DNA from: Sphaerochaeta associata
Lineage (GTDB): Bacteria; Spirochaetota; Spirochaetia; Sphaerochaetales; Sphaerochaetaceae
Direction of reading: 5' to 3'
Length of the DNA: 64,000 nt
Assembly (NCBI RefSeq): GCF_022869165.1
Contig: NZ_CP094929.1
Location: forward strand, 744,001-808,000
Of the stretch, positions 41,653-50,181 are shown one piece after another. The notes under the pieces were generated by a model. The model did not search any database. It had not been told where the DNA came from and saw nothing but the letters and a program-made list of their open reading frames with translations. Position numbers and translations under genes: made by a program. The stretch's first letter is position 1, and every line of letters begins with the position of its first letter.

Positions 41653-42776
41653 TCAAGATCAAACGAAACAACATCTATACCCTGGTCACGCTGGCGCTGC
41701 TGCTGGTCTTCCTCTACTGGCTCAACGCCAACAGACTGCAGAACGGCATGCTTGTCTCGGTTCTGCAGAAGGGAGTTATTCTGGCACTGGTCGCCGTCTC
41801 GATGAACCTGCTCAACGGTTTTACCGGGCTGTTCAGCCTCGGACAAGCCGGTTTCATGTCCATCGGCGCTTATACCACCGCAATCCTGCTCATCCCGGTG
41901 CAGAACCTCGATGGTGTCTACTACATGAACGGCGTACACCCTGCAATACGCGCACTCAAGGAGTTGGTTGCATCCTCTCCCGAGTTAGTCAGGATAGTGT
42001 TTCCCTTCATCGCCTTGCTTTTGGGCGGACTGTTGGCAGCCTTCGCAGCAGCCATCGTCGGCGTCGCAGTACTTCGACTGAAGAGTGACTATCTGGCCAT
42101 CGCAACGCTGGGCTTGTCGGAGATTGTCCGTGCAATCTTCTCTTCGCCGCAGTTCGACCAGATCACCAACGGCTCCTACGGCCTGAACAAGATTCCCAAC
42201 TTCCCGCCGATGCTCTGGGGAGCCATACCTTCTCTTATTACACCGTTCATAGTCGTAACCTTCTGCATCATCTTCATCATGCTGTTGATCAAGAGCTCCT
42301 ACGGAAGAGCCTTCAAGGCGATCCGCGAGGATGAGATTGCAGCCGAGGCCATGGGAATAAACCTGTTCAAGCATAAGTCGATGAGCTTTATCATCAGCTC
42401 CTTCTTCTCGGCTGTCGCAGGCGGACTGCTTGCCATGTACATGCGCTCGATCGAGGCGAAGACCTTCTCCATCACGCTGACCTATGACATTCTTCTGATC
42501 GTCGTCATCGGAGGAATCGGAAGCGTCACCGGTTCTGTGCTCAGCGCCTTCCTGGTGACTGCAGCAAAAGAGTGGTGGCTGCGTTTCTTCGACCAGCCGC
42601 TGACCATAGGAACCTTTGAAGTCCCGCTCTTCCGCACCGGCTTCAGAATGGTCATATTCTCCATCCTGCTGATGATCGTCGTCCTGATCTACCGCCGTGG
42701 TCTGATGGGAACCAATGAGTTCAACTGGGATCGAATCATCAATCGATTCAAGAAGAGAAAAGGAGGCCAGGCATGA
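41649..42776 (+). CDS. livM: Branched-chain amino-acid ABC transporter permease
   Basis: The permease (375 aa) shows the LivM blocks MNLLNGFTGLFSLGQAGFMS, KSDYLAIATLGLSEIVRA and EIAAEAMGINLFKHK. The ATG at 41649 overlaps the livH stop (ATGA). The frame continues upstream inside livH, but that part is a shadow. It is coupled by overlap to livG as well. Confidence 0.92.
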   Translation: MIKIKRNNIYTLVTLALLLVFLYWLNANRLQNGMLVSVLQKGVILALVAVSMNLLNGFTGLFSLGQAGFMSIGAYTTAILLIPVQNLDGVYYMNGVHPAIRALKELVASSPELVRIVFPFIALLLGGLLAAFAAAIVGVAVLRLKSDYLAIATLGLSEIVRAIFSSPQFDQITNGSYGLNKIPNFPPMLWGAIPSLITPFIVVTFCIIFIMLLIKSSYGRAFKAIREDEIAAEAMGINLFKHKSMSFIISSFFSAVAGGLLAMYMRSIEAKTFSITLTYDILLIVVIGGIGSVTGSVLSAFLVTAAKEWWLRFFDQPLTIGTFEVPLFRTGFRMVIFSILLMIVVLIYRRGLMGTNEFNWDRIINRFKKRKGGQA

Positions 42777-43612
42777 GTGACATCCTCCTGAAGACCGAAC
42801 ACATAACCATGCAGTTCGGCGGCGTGGTCGCCGTCGATGACTTGAACATCGAAATTCCCAAGGACAAGATTACCGCCCTCATCGGTCCGAACGGTGCCGG
42901 CAAGACAACCGCCTTCAACGTCATCACCGGCGGCTACCAACCTTCCAACGGTAGGGTTACCTTCGACGGAATGGTCATCGGTGAGAACTATCCCCGTTCG
43001 AAGATGAAGAAGATCTACAACGGTACCTACAAAACACCGTTTGAGAAGCAGGTGGTCAACACCCCGGACAAGATCACGCGCCTTGGCATGGCCCGTACCT
43101 TCCAGAACATCCGTCTCTTCAAGGACCTCACCGTCTTTGAGAACGTCCTGATCGCAAAGCACTGCCATATAAAGGCAGGGCTCTTCTCCTCCACCTTCCG
43201 CCTTAATAGAGAGGAAGAGCTGAGGATGCATCAGGATACCGAGGCGCTCTTGGAGCGGGTGGGGCTGCTTGGCAGCCGCGATGAGAAGTCCTCATCGCTT
43301 CCCTACGGCAAGCAGCGCAGGCTGGAGATCGCCCGCGCTTTGGCAACCGGGCCCAAGCTGTTGTTGCTCGACGAGCCTGCGGCAGGTATGAACCCGAAGG
43401 AAACCGAGGAACTTTCACTGTTTATCAAGGAGATCAAGGACTCGTTCAAGCTGACCGTCTTCTTGATCGAACACCATATGAACCTGGTCATGGATATCTC
43501 GGACACCATCTATGTCCTTGACTATGGCAAGACCATAGCCCAGGGAACACCGGCAGAGGTGCAGAACAATCCTGCCGTCATCAGGGCATACTTGGGGGTG
43601 GATGAAGCATGA
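42773..43612 (+). CDS. livG: Branched-chain amino-acid ABC transporter ATP-binding protein
   Basis: The ATPase (279 aa) contains Walker A GPNGAGKTT near residue 40, TRLGMARTFQNIRLF, the signature LPYGKQRRLEIARAL and Walker B LLLLDEPAAGMNP. An extra 25-residue segment between FDGMVIGENYP and the Q-loop (residues about 75-100) makes it longer than the usual 255 residues. It is coupled to livF by overlap. Confidence 0.93.
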   Translation: MSDILLKTEHITMQFGGVVAVDDLNIEIPKDKITALIGPNGAGKTTAFNVITGGYQPSNGRVTFDGMVIGENYPRSKMKKIYNGTYKTPFEKQVVNTPDKITRLGMARTFQNIRLFKDLTVFENVLIAKHCHIKAGLFSSTFRLNREEELRMHQDTEALLERVGLLGSRDEKSSSLPYGKQRRLEIARALATGPKLLLLDEPAAGMNPKETEELSLFIKEIKDSFKLTVFLIEHHMNLVMDISDTIYVLDYGKTIAQGTPAEVQNNPAVIRAYLGVDEA

Positions 43613-44322
43613 GTGTATTGGAAATCCAGGACTTGAAAGTCTGTTACGGTGGTATCGTGGCCCTCAACGGCATCTCCTTCTCTGTCGATGAAGGGAAGAT
43701 CGTCACCCTCATCGGAGCAAATGGTGCCGGTAAGTCCACGACCCTTCGTTCGATCATGGGCTTGGTTCCCATTACCAGCGGGACCATCACGTACAACGGT
43801 GTGAAGCTCAACGGCATGGACACCCGTAAGATTGTGGAAATGGGCTTGGTGCTGGTTCCCGAAGGCCGCAGGGTCTTCCCGAACCTCACGACGCTTGAGA
43901 ACCTGAAGATCGGGGGGTATCTGCAGGACAAGGTTCATGAGCAGCAGAACCTCGAGCGCGTCTATGAACTCTTCCCGCGCCTGCAGGAACGCCATTGGCA
44001 GCTTGCCGGAACGCTCTCCGGCGGTGAGCAGCAGATGCTGGCCGTCGGAAGGGCCCTGATGGCCAATCCGAAGATGATCATGATGGATGAGCCGTCCCTC
44101 GGCCTTGCCCCTCTGGTGGTCAAGGACATCTTCTCCATCATCAAGAAAATCAACGAGGCTGGTGTGACCGTCCTGCTCATCGAGCAGAACGCCAACGTCG
44201 CCCTGAGAACCGCCCACACCGGTTATGTCATGGAGACAGGGAACATCACCCTCGCAGGGCCGGGCAAGGAACTGCTGGAGAACGAGGCCATCAAGGTCGC
44301 CTACCTGGGCAAGTCCAAGTAG
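43609..44322 (+). CDS. livF: Branched-chain amino-acid ABC transporter ATP-binding protein
   Basis: The second ATPase (237 aa) has Walker A GANGAGKST, LVPEGRRVFPNLTTLENL, signature LSGGEQQMLAVGRAL and Walker B MIMMDEPSLGLAP. It ends the liv operon and is followed by a terminator that occurs twice in the window. Confidence 0.93.
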   Translation: MSVLEIQDLKVCYGGIVALNGISFSVDEGKIVTLIGANGAGKSTTLRSIMGLVPITSGTITYNGVKLNGMDTRKIVEMGLVLVPEGRRVFPNLTTLENLKIGGYLQDKVHEQQNLERVYELFPRLQERHWQLAGTLSGGEQQMLAVGRALMANPKMIMMDEPSLGLAPLVVKDIFSIIKKINEAGVTVLLIEQNANVALRTAHTGYVMETGNITLAGPGKELLENEAIKVAYLGKSK

Positions 44323-44345
44323 CGAAGAGCTTCAATCAATGAGTG

Positions 44346-44383
44346 CATAAGACAAGGAGGGGGAGACCCCTCCTTGGTGTGTG
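44346..44383 (+). terminator. liv-operon terminator, first of two identical copies
   Basis: The 38 bases from CATAAGACAAGG to GGTGTGTG contain CAAGGAGGGG-GAGA-CCCCTCCTTG, a perfect 10-bp stem with a GNRA-type loop (44353-44376). The same 38 bases recur at 45308-45345. Confidence 0.75.
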
Positions 44384-44405
44384 GTTTACCTATTGCTACC
44401 AGTTT

Positions 44406-44816
44406 TTAGCTTTCCTGTTGTAACAGCAAGACATACTCCTTGAAGTCTTCTTGATTCAGCTCAAGATACACATCCTTCTGCGGCAATATTTCAATTGGGA
44501 ATTGCTCACATTCATAAAATTCGCTTGAATCGGATTGTTCCGGCCACTTGCAGTACATTTTTCTTGTACCCTTCGTCGTGAGCAAGGTGGAAAGGGTGGT
44601 TGAATCGTTGATAAGACTGATCAAATCGGCAGTAGTTGCTTCTACCACAAGCCACTCATAGTCTGGATGCCAACTGACGCACGCACAAAGATAATGATTG
44701 CCCATTGTATCGCGCAAGCTGAACACCAAGGGCAATGTATTATATGAGAGAAACGTTCGGTCTAGTGAGAGATTGCCCCATGGGCTGTTTTGGAAATACT
44801 CTCCAGAATGTTCCAT
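44406..44816 (-). CDS. Hypothetical protein
   Basis: The protein (136 aa) has no signal peptide or membrane segment. DTMGNHYLCACVSWHPDYEW and EWLVVEATTADLISLIND resemble small bacterial proteins of unknown function found next to mobile genes. No known family was recognised with confidence. Its ATG overlaps the stop of the preceding minus-strand frame by one base (TAATG), so it is the second gene of a two-gene unit. The pair sits between two identical terminator copies. Confidence 0.55.
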   Translation of the reverse strand: MEHSGEYFQNSPWGNLSLDRTFLSYNTLPLVFSLRDTMGNHYLCACVSWHPDYEWLVVEATTADLISLINDSTTLSTLLTTKGTRKMYCKWPEQSDSSEFYECEQFPIEILPQKDVYLELNQEDFKEYVLLLQQES

Positions 44817-45182
44817 TATACTACCTCAAAATCTGTGAAAGGGGCCATTCCTGCAAATATCCACCAATCAACATGTGAATTCCCTTTCTTGACAGACCAA
44901 TCATTCGTACGTGCCCAAAGACCTGTTCCCCTACGGATAATTCTAGCTGCCAAGGAGGCTGGAGGCTGGTGTTTTTTTAGCAAGCACAACGTTTTATGTG
45001 CATCCTCTCTTATAGTATAACAAGAAACAGACCTGATCGATAGTCCCGGTGATTTCGATGCGGTACACTGCGTCACTTCTTTCGAAGTGCAACGCTGCGG
45101 GCTGTTTTGCATAGATTGCAAGTAATGATTCGAATGGAAAGGCATTTAGGAATAGCTCTCTATATGTAATAAATTCTTGCAT
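44816..45182 (-). pseudogene. Hypothetical gene with an internal frameshift
   Basis: The frame from ATG 45182 (MQEFITYRELFLNAFP...) stops after 62 codons at GCT-stop. The frame one base over continues as EDAHKTLCLLKKHQPPASLA and ends exactly at the start of the next gene. Joined near 45005, they give a coherent protein of about 120 residues. The likely cause is a one-base change in AAGAGAGGATG. It may be a decayed gene, a sequencing error or, less likely, programmed frameshifting. No family was recognised. Confidence 0.5.
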
Positions 45183-45238
45183 ACAAACAATAATGCTGCA
45201 TTATCATGAGAAGTCTATTCCCTTTACGGGGGAGTCTG

Positions 45239-45346
45239 ATGTCGAAAGAATACTCACTGAAAGACGTTCATTGTGTGCATCCTGAATTGATCGTCAAGCC
45301 GAATGTACATAAGACAAGGAGGGGGAGACCCCTCCTTGGTGTGTGA
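45239..45346 (+). other. Short frame reading into the second terminator copy
   Basis: GGGGGAG is followed by ATG at 45239 and a 35-codon frame (MSKEYSLKDVHCVHPELIV...) whose last third is the terminator sequence. It may be the 5' end of a gene cut off by the insertion. The rest of 45183-45554 is AT-rich. It includes two copies of TTTGATTAAAA (near 45400 and 45445) that may belong to the promoter of the next gene. Confidence 0.25.
45308..45345 (+). repeat. Second copy of the liv terminator sequence
   Basis: Identical over 38 bases to 44346-44383, including the 10-bp stem and GAGA loop (45315-45338). The two copies bracket 924 bases holding the two hypothetical minus-strand genes, as expected if a segment inserted or recombined at the terminator. 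Confidence 0.8.
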
Positions 45347-45554
45347 AGAGGGAACTTCTTAAAATTCTAACTGAAATTACTGCATCTGGTTTTGTGTAAA
45401 ATTTGATTAAAATCCCTAATATTAGAAAAAATTGATGAAATTTGATTAAAAACTAAGCAAAAAATTTTAAAAAATAGAAACTAAGAAAATTTTAATGAAA
45501 TCTTGAGAAATCCTTGCTATCCTTTGAATGTATACGTGTGCAAGGAGAAACAGC

Positions 45555-47015
45555 ATGACAACAGCAGACCTGAAAGCCTTGATTGAGCGTGTAGCAACTT
45601 TCCGAACTGAATCACAGACACTGGAAGTGAAGGCGGCACATGAAGGGAATCTCTACAACTCCTTGTCAAGTTTTTCCAATCAGGATGAAGGAGGAGTCAT
45701 CCTTTTTGGTCTTGACGAGTCAAAGGGACTTGCAAAGGTCGGAGTCTACGACCCCTTTGATCTACAGAATAAGATTGTCGAGCAATGCAACGAGATGATT
45801 CCCAAAGTGAGGCCGCTCATTACCCTGTACGAAGAGGATGGAATGTATTTTCTGAGTGCAGAAATCCCTGCAATCGATAGTGTCGACCGACCATGTTATT
45901 ACGCTGGAAAAGGAAGGCTGAAAGGTTCCTATATACGAGTAGGACAATCGGATGAACCAATGACTGAGTATGAGATTTTCAGTTATGAAGCGTTCAGAAA
46001 GAAATACCGAGAAGACATTCGCCCCGTTCAGAGAGCGAATGATGCTTCACTTGATAAGGATGCCTTGCAACGGTATCTTCTGAAACTACGCCAGAACAAA
46101 CCCAATCTCTCAAAGCTGGATGACCAGCAAATATTGAACCTGATGAGCATGATTGTCGATGGAAGGCCGTCAATAAGTGCGATATTGCTTTTTTGCCCTT
46201 ATCCACAGGCATACTTTCCTCAATTGGCCATTACTGCCATTTCAGTTCCAGGGACTATGATGGGCGATACCTCCATGTATCATGAACGATTCATCGACAA
46301 CAAGCGCTTGGAAGGAAGCTTGGAGGAGATGCTTACAGGCGCACTCACATTCATCATGAACAATATGAAAGTAAGCACGATTGTTGACCCGGCCACAGGA
46401 AAGCGTACCGATAATACCGAGTATCCGATGGTTGCTGTCAGGGAAGCACTGCTGAACGCCTTGGTTCACAGGGACTACAGCATGCATACCGAAGGAATGC
46501 CCATCCAGGTAATTATGTATACTGATCGGATGGAGGTGAAAAACCCCGGCGGATTGTATGGCCGTTTGACTGTCGACCAGCTTGGAAAGGTTCAGCCGGA
46601 TACGCGCAATCCTGTTCTGGCAACCACCATGGAGATTCTTTCGCTGACAGAGAACCGCTATTCAGGCATTCCAACCATCTACAGCTCGATGAGGGAAGCA
46701 GGAAATCCGGATCCCGTATTCGATTCATCACGCGGCTTTTTCACCGTTACCTTGTATAAACGGGCTTTCTTGGAGGACCACCACAGATCCATACCAAGTG
46801 AAGACATCTCTGCTATTGAGCACTCGATTCTGGAATTCTGCAAGGTTCCAAGGACCAGGGCCGAACTGGCTGCTCACTTCAGCTTTAAGTCAGTTTCGTA
46901 CTTCTATTCGAAACATGTGCTTCCTTTGGTGGAGAGAAACCTGTTGGTCATGGGTAACCCCGATCGTCCGAAGAGTACGAATCAAACCTATACAGCAGCT
47001 TCATCCTTTCATTGA
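45555..47015 (+). CDS. Schlafen/AlbA_2-domain ATP-binding protein
   Basis: The protein (486 aa) is an intact member of the RecG-related family. The AlbA_2 domain is at about residues 10-140 (ESQTLEVKAAHE, LSSFSNQDEGGVILFGL, SYIRVGQSDEPM). A GHKL-type segment with REALLNALVHRDYS lies near 300, and a C-terminal winged helix covers about 415-475. The cellular role of this family is unsettled; many act as regulators or in defence. AAGGAG precedes the ATG at 45555. A truncated relative lies at 11553-12494. Confidence 0.82.
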   Translation: MTTADLKALIERVATFRTESQTLEVKAAHEGNLYNSLSSFSNQDEGGVILFGLDESKGLAKVGVYDPFDLQNKIVEQCNEMIPKVRPLITLYEEDGMYFLSAEIPAIDSVDRPCYYAGKGRLKGSYIRVGQSDEPMTEYEIFSYEAFRKKYREDIRPVQRANDASLDKDALQRYLLKLRQNKPNLSKLDDQQILNLMSMIVDGRPSISAILLFCPYPQAYFPQLAITAISVPGTMMGDTSMYHERFIDNKRLEGSLEEMLTGALTFIMNNMKVSTIVDPATGKRTDNTEYPMVAVREALLNALVHRDYSMHTEGMPIQVIMYTDRMEVKNPGGLYGRLTVDQLGKVQPDTRNPVLATTMEILSLTENRYSGIPTIYSSMREAGNPDPVFDSSRGFFTVTLYKRAFLEDHHRSIPSEDISAIEHSILEFCKVPRTRAELAAHFSFKSVSYFYSKHVLPLVERNLLVMGNPDRPKSTNQTYTAASSFH

Positions 47016-47026
47016 AAGGCCTCTTC

Positions 47027-48235
47027 TCACACCTCGTTCACAAACGCCCCATTACGGATAAGGGTGCTGATGCACAGCATCGCCGAGCCTATGACGCCGA
47101 TGCTGTCACCGAACTTGGTGACATTCACATCGAAGTCGCTCTTGATCCAAGGCGTTGCCTCGGTGATGATGGCGCGCCTGATCGAGTCGACGTACTGCAG
47201 ACCGAATTCACACAGGTTACCCCCGAGCACCACCGCCTTCGGGTCGTAGAACACAACAAGGCTTCCCACCATCGAGCCGATGGTGTGGGCGCTCTCGTCC
47301 ACCATCTGGATGACCTGGCTGTCACGGCGCTTGATGGCCTCCTTGAGATCGGAAAACTGCAGATACCCCTTCTGTTCAACCACCTTCTGCAGAAACGTAT
47401 TCTGCTTGGTGTGTGCCAAGAGCTCGGCTCGTTTGAGCAAGGCTCCGCCCCCGGCTATAGCCTCAAGGCAGCCTACTTTTCCGCACTTGCACTGCTGCGT
47501 GTTTCCATCGACGCGCATGTGCCCGATATTGCCGCTCATACCGCTGTTGCCCCGATAAATGCAACCCTGCATGATAAGGCCTGCACCGATGCCGGCTCCG
47601 AGCTTGACAAACAGAATATCCTTGCCCCGATACTGGTCCGACAGGAAGGCCTCTCCGAAGGCCATGGTATTCACTTCATTGTCCACAAAGACCGGGCAGG
47701 AGTAGAGCTTTGACAGCTTGGGTCCCACCGGATAGTGGTGCCACCCGGGCATGAACGCAGGGTGTACCGCATACCCACCGGCAAAATCAACCGGGGAGGG
47801 GAGTCCCACCCCGATGCCGAGGATATCGGTCACTCTTTCGGCCAGTGACTGTTGCAGAGCCTCTATCGCATGGGAGATCTGCTTGAGAATGGCATCGGGG
47901 CCATCGATGTAGTCGATGGTGATGCACTGTTCTTTCAGCAGGGTGCCCATAATATCGCAGGCCCCGACAGCACAGCAGTCGGCATCCATCTCGATGCCGA
48001 TGAACAGGCCGCGGTTCTGATTGATGACCAGGCTCTTGCGCTTGTCCTGGCCCTCGACGGGTTTCTCCAAGAGAATCCCGTCTTCAAGCAGCTTGTCCAC
48101 ATTGGCGGTGATGGTACTGCGTGAGAATCCGCTGAGCCTGCTGAGCTCGGCCCGGGTAATGGTTTTTTCGTTCCATACAAGCTGGATAATGGTATGGATG
48201 GCAAGATTTGTAGAGCTGTCGGTGATTCTTTTCAT
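47027..48235 (-). CDS. ROK-family transcriptional repressor
   Basis: The protein (402 aa) has an N-terminal winged helix (ITRAELSRLSGFSRSTITANV, residues 22-42). The ROK domain follows, with VFVDNEVNTMAFGE, LFVKLGAGIGAGLI and the zinc motif CKCGKVGCLEA. Such NagC/XylR-type proteins sense a sugar or sugar phosphate. The ATG at 48235 is chosen because the frame upstream contains no domain. It is divergent from the sugar ABC operon starting at 48396, with a palindrome in between, so it is the likely repressor. Confidence 0.88.
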   Translation of the reverse strand: MKRITDSSTNLAIHTIIQLVWNEKTITRAELSRLSGFSRSTITANVDKLLEDGILLEKPVEGQDKRKSLVINQNRGLFIGIEMDADCCAVGACDIMGTLLKEQCITIDYIDGPDAILKQISHAIEALQQSLAERVTDILGIGVGLPSPVDFAGGYAVHPAFMPGWHHYPVGPKLSKLYSCPVFVDNEVNTMAFGEAFLSDQYRGKDILFVKLGAGIGAGLIMQGCIYRGNSGMSGNIGHMRVDGNTQQCKCGKVGCLEAIAGGGALLKRAELLAHTKQNTFLQKVVEQKGYLQFSDLKEAIKRRDSQVIQMVDESAHTIGSMVGSLVVFYDPKAVVLGGNLCEFGLQYVDSIRRAIITEATPWIKSDFDVNVTKFGDSIGVIGSAMLCISTLIRNGAFVNEV

Positions 48236-48298
48236 ACGCCCAGCATACTGCAAAATGTCTGGTATTGGTAGATGTAACAACATAGGTCGTGCAAAAAA

Positions 48299-48351
48299 TG
48301 TTCGATGGTCGAACAAAAAAGTTTGACAAATGTAAAAACCTACCCTATGCT
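48299..48351 (+). promoter_or_regulatory. ROK operator and promoter of the second sugar ABC operon
   Basis: A perfect palindrome, TGTTCGA-TGG-TCGAACA, spans 48299-48315. TTGACA (48323-48328) and TATGCT (48346-48351) follow, spaced 17 bases. The operator sits just upstream of the -35, a usual place for a divergent ROK repressor. Confidence 0.7.
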
Positions 48352-48395
48352 GAAGCTGTACCCGACAAGAAGCGACCCTTTTAAAGGAGCCGAAC

Positions 48396-49286
48396 ATGCA
48401 ATTGCGACGAAAACATAAGGATTGGATATGGGCCTATCTCTTCATCGCCCCCACGGTATTGGGCCTGTATATCTTCTTCCTCTATCCAATGGTGAGTTCA
48501 GTCTTCATCTCCTTTACCAAATGGAATCATCTCAGTGCACCCCGGTACATCGGACTCTCAAACTACAAGCAGCTCTTTCAGGACCCAACCATCTGGCTTG
48601 AGTTCAAGAACACCATGTTCTTCGTACTCGTCTCCGTTCCCCTGACGGTGGGTATCTCGCTCTTTTTAGCCAGCGCCCTCAATAAGAAATACCTCTTGGG
48701 GAAGGGGCTGTTCAGGACGGTATTCTTTCTTCCCTATGTGATTCTTCCCGTCATAACCGCCCAAATATTCATGATCGTCTTCAACTCCCGCTACGGCTTG
48801 ATCAACGGCCTGCTCAGGATCATGAACCTGCCTCAGCCGGCATGGTTCAGCAATGCACTCTTGACCCGGTTCGTCATTGTTTTGGTGACGCTCTGGGCGA
48901 GCATCGGCTATTTCACCGTCATCCTGTTGGCCGGACTACAGAACATCTCTCCCCAGTACTATGAGGCATGCGACATCGACGGAGGCTCGTGGTGGGTGAA
49001 ATTCCAGCACATCACCTTCCCGCTGGTCACCCCGCAGCTTTTCTTCTGCCTGGTGCTGGCGATCATCAACAGCTTCAAGATGTTCGACTACATCTTTGTA
49101 TTCGGCAAGAGTAATGTCATCGTCCGGGAGAACATCCGCACCATGGCCTTCGGCATCTATGAACGAGGATTCACCTATCTGGAGATGGGGTACGCATCCG
49201 CAGAAGCGATCATTTTCTCGCTGATTGTACTTACCGTAACCATTTTGCAGAATGTCGGACAGAAGCACTGGGTGCACTACAGCTGA
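48396..49286 (+). CDS. Sugar ABC transporter permease (MalF-like)
   Basis: The inner-membrane protein (296 aa) has six segments beginning WAYLFIAPTVLGLYIFFLYP and the EAA loop YEACDIDGGSWWVKFQHITFPLVTP near residue 190. AAAGGAG precedes the ATG. Unlike the LacI operon, the permeases here come before the binding protein. It acts with the following permease and binding protein. The ATPase is not encoded nearby. Confidence 0.92.
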   Translation: MQLRRKHKDWIWAYLFIAPTVLGLYIFFLYPMVSSVFISFTKWNHLSAPRYIGLSNYKQLFQDPTIWLEFKNTMFFVLVSVPLTVGISLFLASALNKKYLLGKGLFRTVFFLPYVILPVITAQIFMIVFNSRYGLINGLLRIMNLPQPAWFSNALLTRFVIVLVTLWASIGYFTVILLAGLQNISPQYYEACDIDGGSWWVKFQHITFPLVTPQLFFCLVLAIINSFKMFDYIFVFGKSNVIVRENIRTMAFGIYERGFTYLEMGYASAEAIIFSLIVLTVTILQNVGQKHWVHYS

Positions 49287-49297
49287 GGAGGCAGGCG

Positions 49298-50131
49298 ATG
49301 AAAAGACTGAATAAGAAATGGGGGATCAGCATCGGCTTCTTCGTACTTGCCGTATTCGCCCTCATCACCTTGGTACCCTTCTTCTGGATAGTCGTCTCTT
49401 CCTTCAAGACCTATCGTGAGACAGTGCAGATTCCCGTGGTGTTCTTCCCCGCCAGCTTCTCGAACTTTGAAAACTACCAGGAGCTGTTCGGCAGGCTCAA
49501 CTTTCTCTCCTACTACAAGAACAACATCATCAACACCATCGGCATCACCTTCCCCCAGTTGTTTCTCTCCTCGCTTGCAGCCTATGCTTTCGCCCGCATC
49601 GATTTCCCCTTCAAGAATGTGATCTTCATCTCCCTGCTGCTGGCACTGATGATCCCCATCCAGATGATTCTCATGCCCCGTTACAAGCTCATTCTCGACT
49701 TGGGGCTCTTTGATTCTTATCTGGGCATCATCATTCCCAGCATCCCCAGCGTGACCACCACATTCTACATGCGCCAACAGATCATGAGCCTGCCGCGTTC
49801 ACTGGATGAGTCGGCCTACCTCGATGGGGCGGGACACTTCAGGATCTTCTGGTCCATCCTGCTGCCGCTGTGCCACAGCGCCCTGCTTGCAACCGGCATC
49901 ATGTGCCTGGTCTTCAGCTGGAACGACTTCCTCTGGCCGTTGGTCGTGATCAATTCTACACAGAAGTACACCTTGTCGATCGCCGTTGCAAACCTGCAAG
50001 GCCAGCACCTGACCAAGGACAACCTGCTGCTCACCGCAGCGGTGGTGGTCTCGCTCCCTATGGTGGTGGTCTTCATCATCAGCCAACGCTACTTCATCGA
50101 AGGCATCGCCTTGTCCGGAATTAAGGAATAA
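49298..50131 (+). CDS. Sugar ABC transporter permease (MalG-like)
   Basis: The permease (277 aa) has six hydrophobic segments and the EAA loop DESAYLDGAGHFRIFWSILLP near residue 170, ending FIEGIALSGIKE. GAGGAGG lies before the ATG, and the gene follows its partner by 11 bases. Confidence 0.92.
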   Translation: MKRLNKKWGISIGFFVLAVFALITLVPFFWIVVSSFKTYRETVQIPVVFFPASFSNFENYQELFGRLNFLSYYKNNIINTIGITFPQLFLSSLAAYAFARIDFPFKNVIFISLLLALMIPIQMILMPRYKLILDLGLFDSYLGIIIPSIPSVTTTFYMRQQIMSLPRSLDESAYLDGAGHFRIFWSILLPLCHSALLATGIMCLVFSWNDFLWPLVVINSTQKYTLSIAVANLQGQHLTKDNLLLTAAVVVSLPMVVVFIISQRYFIEGIALSGIKE

Positions 50132-50181
50132 GTGAATTCACATCCGGAGTGTTCCGGATTGAAATACAAATGGAGGAAATT

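Noticed and set aside
45239-45346. A real small protein gene
   Set aside because: Its last third is the duplicated terminator sequence, so it is more likely a cut-off gene start or chance.
47012-47713. Long plus-strand frame opposite the ROK gene
   Set aside because: It is a shadow of the ROK gene, which has clear motifs; the plus frame has no ribosome site or domain.
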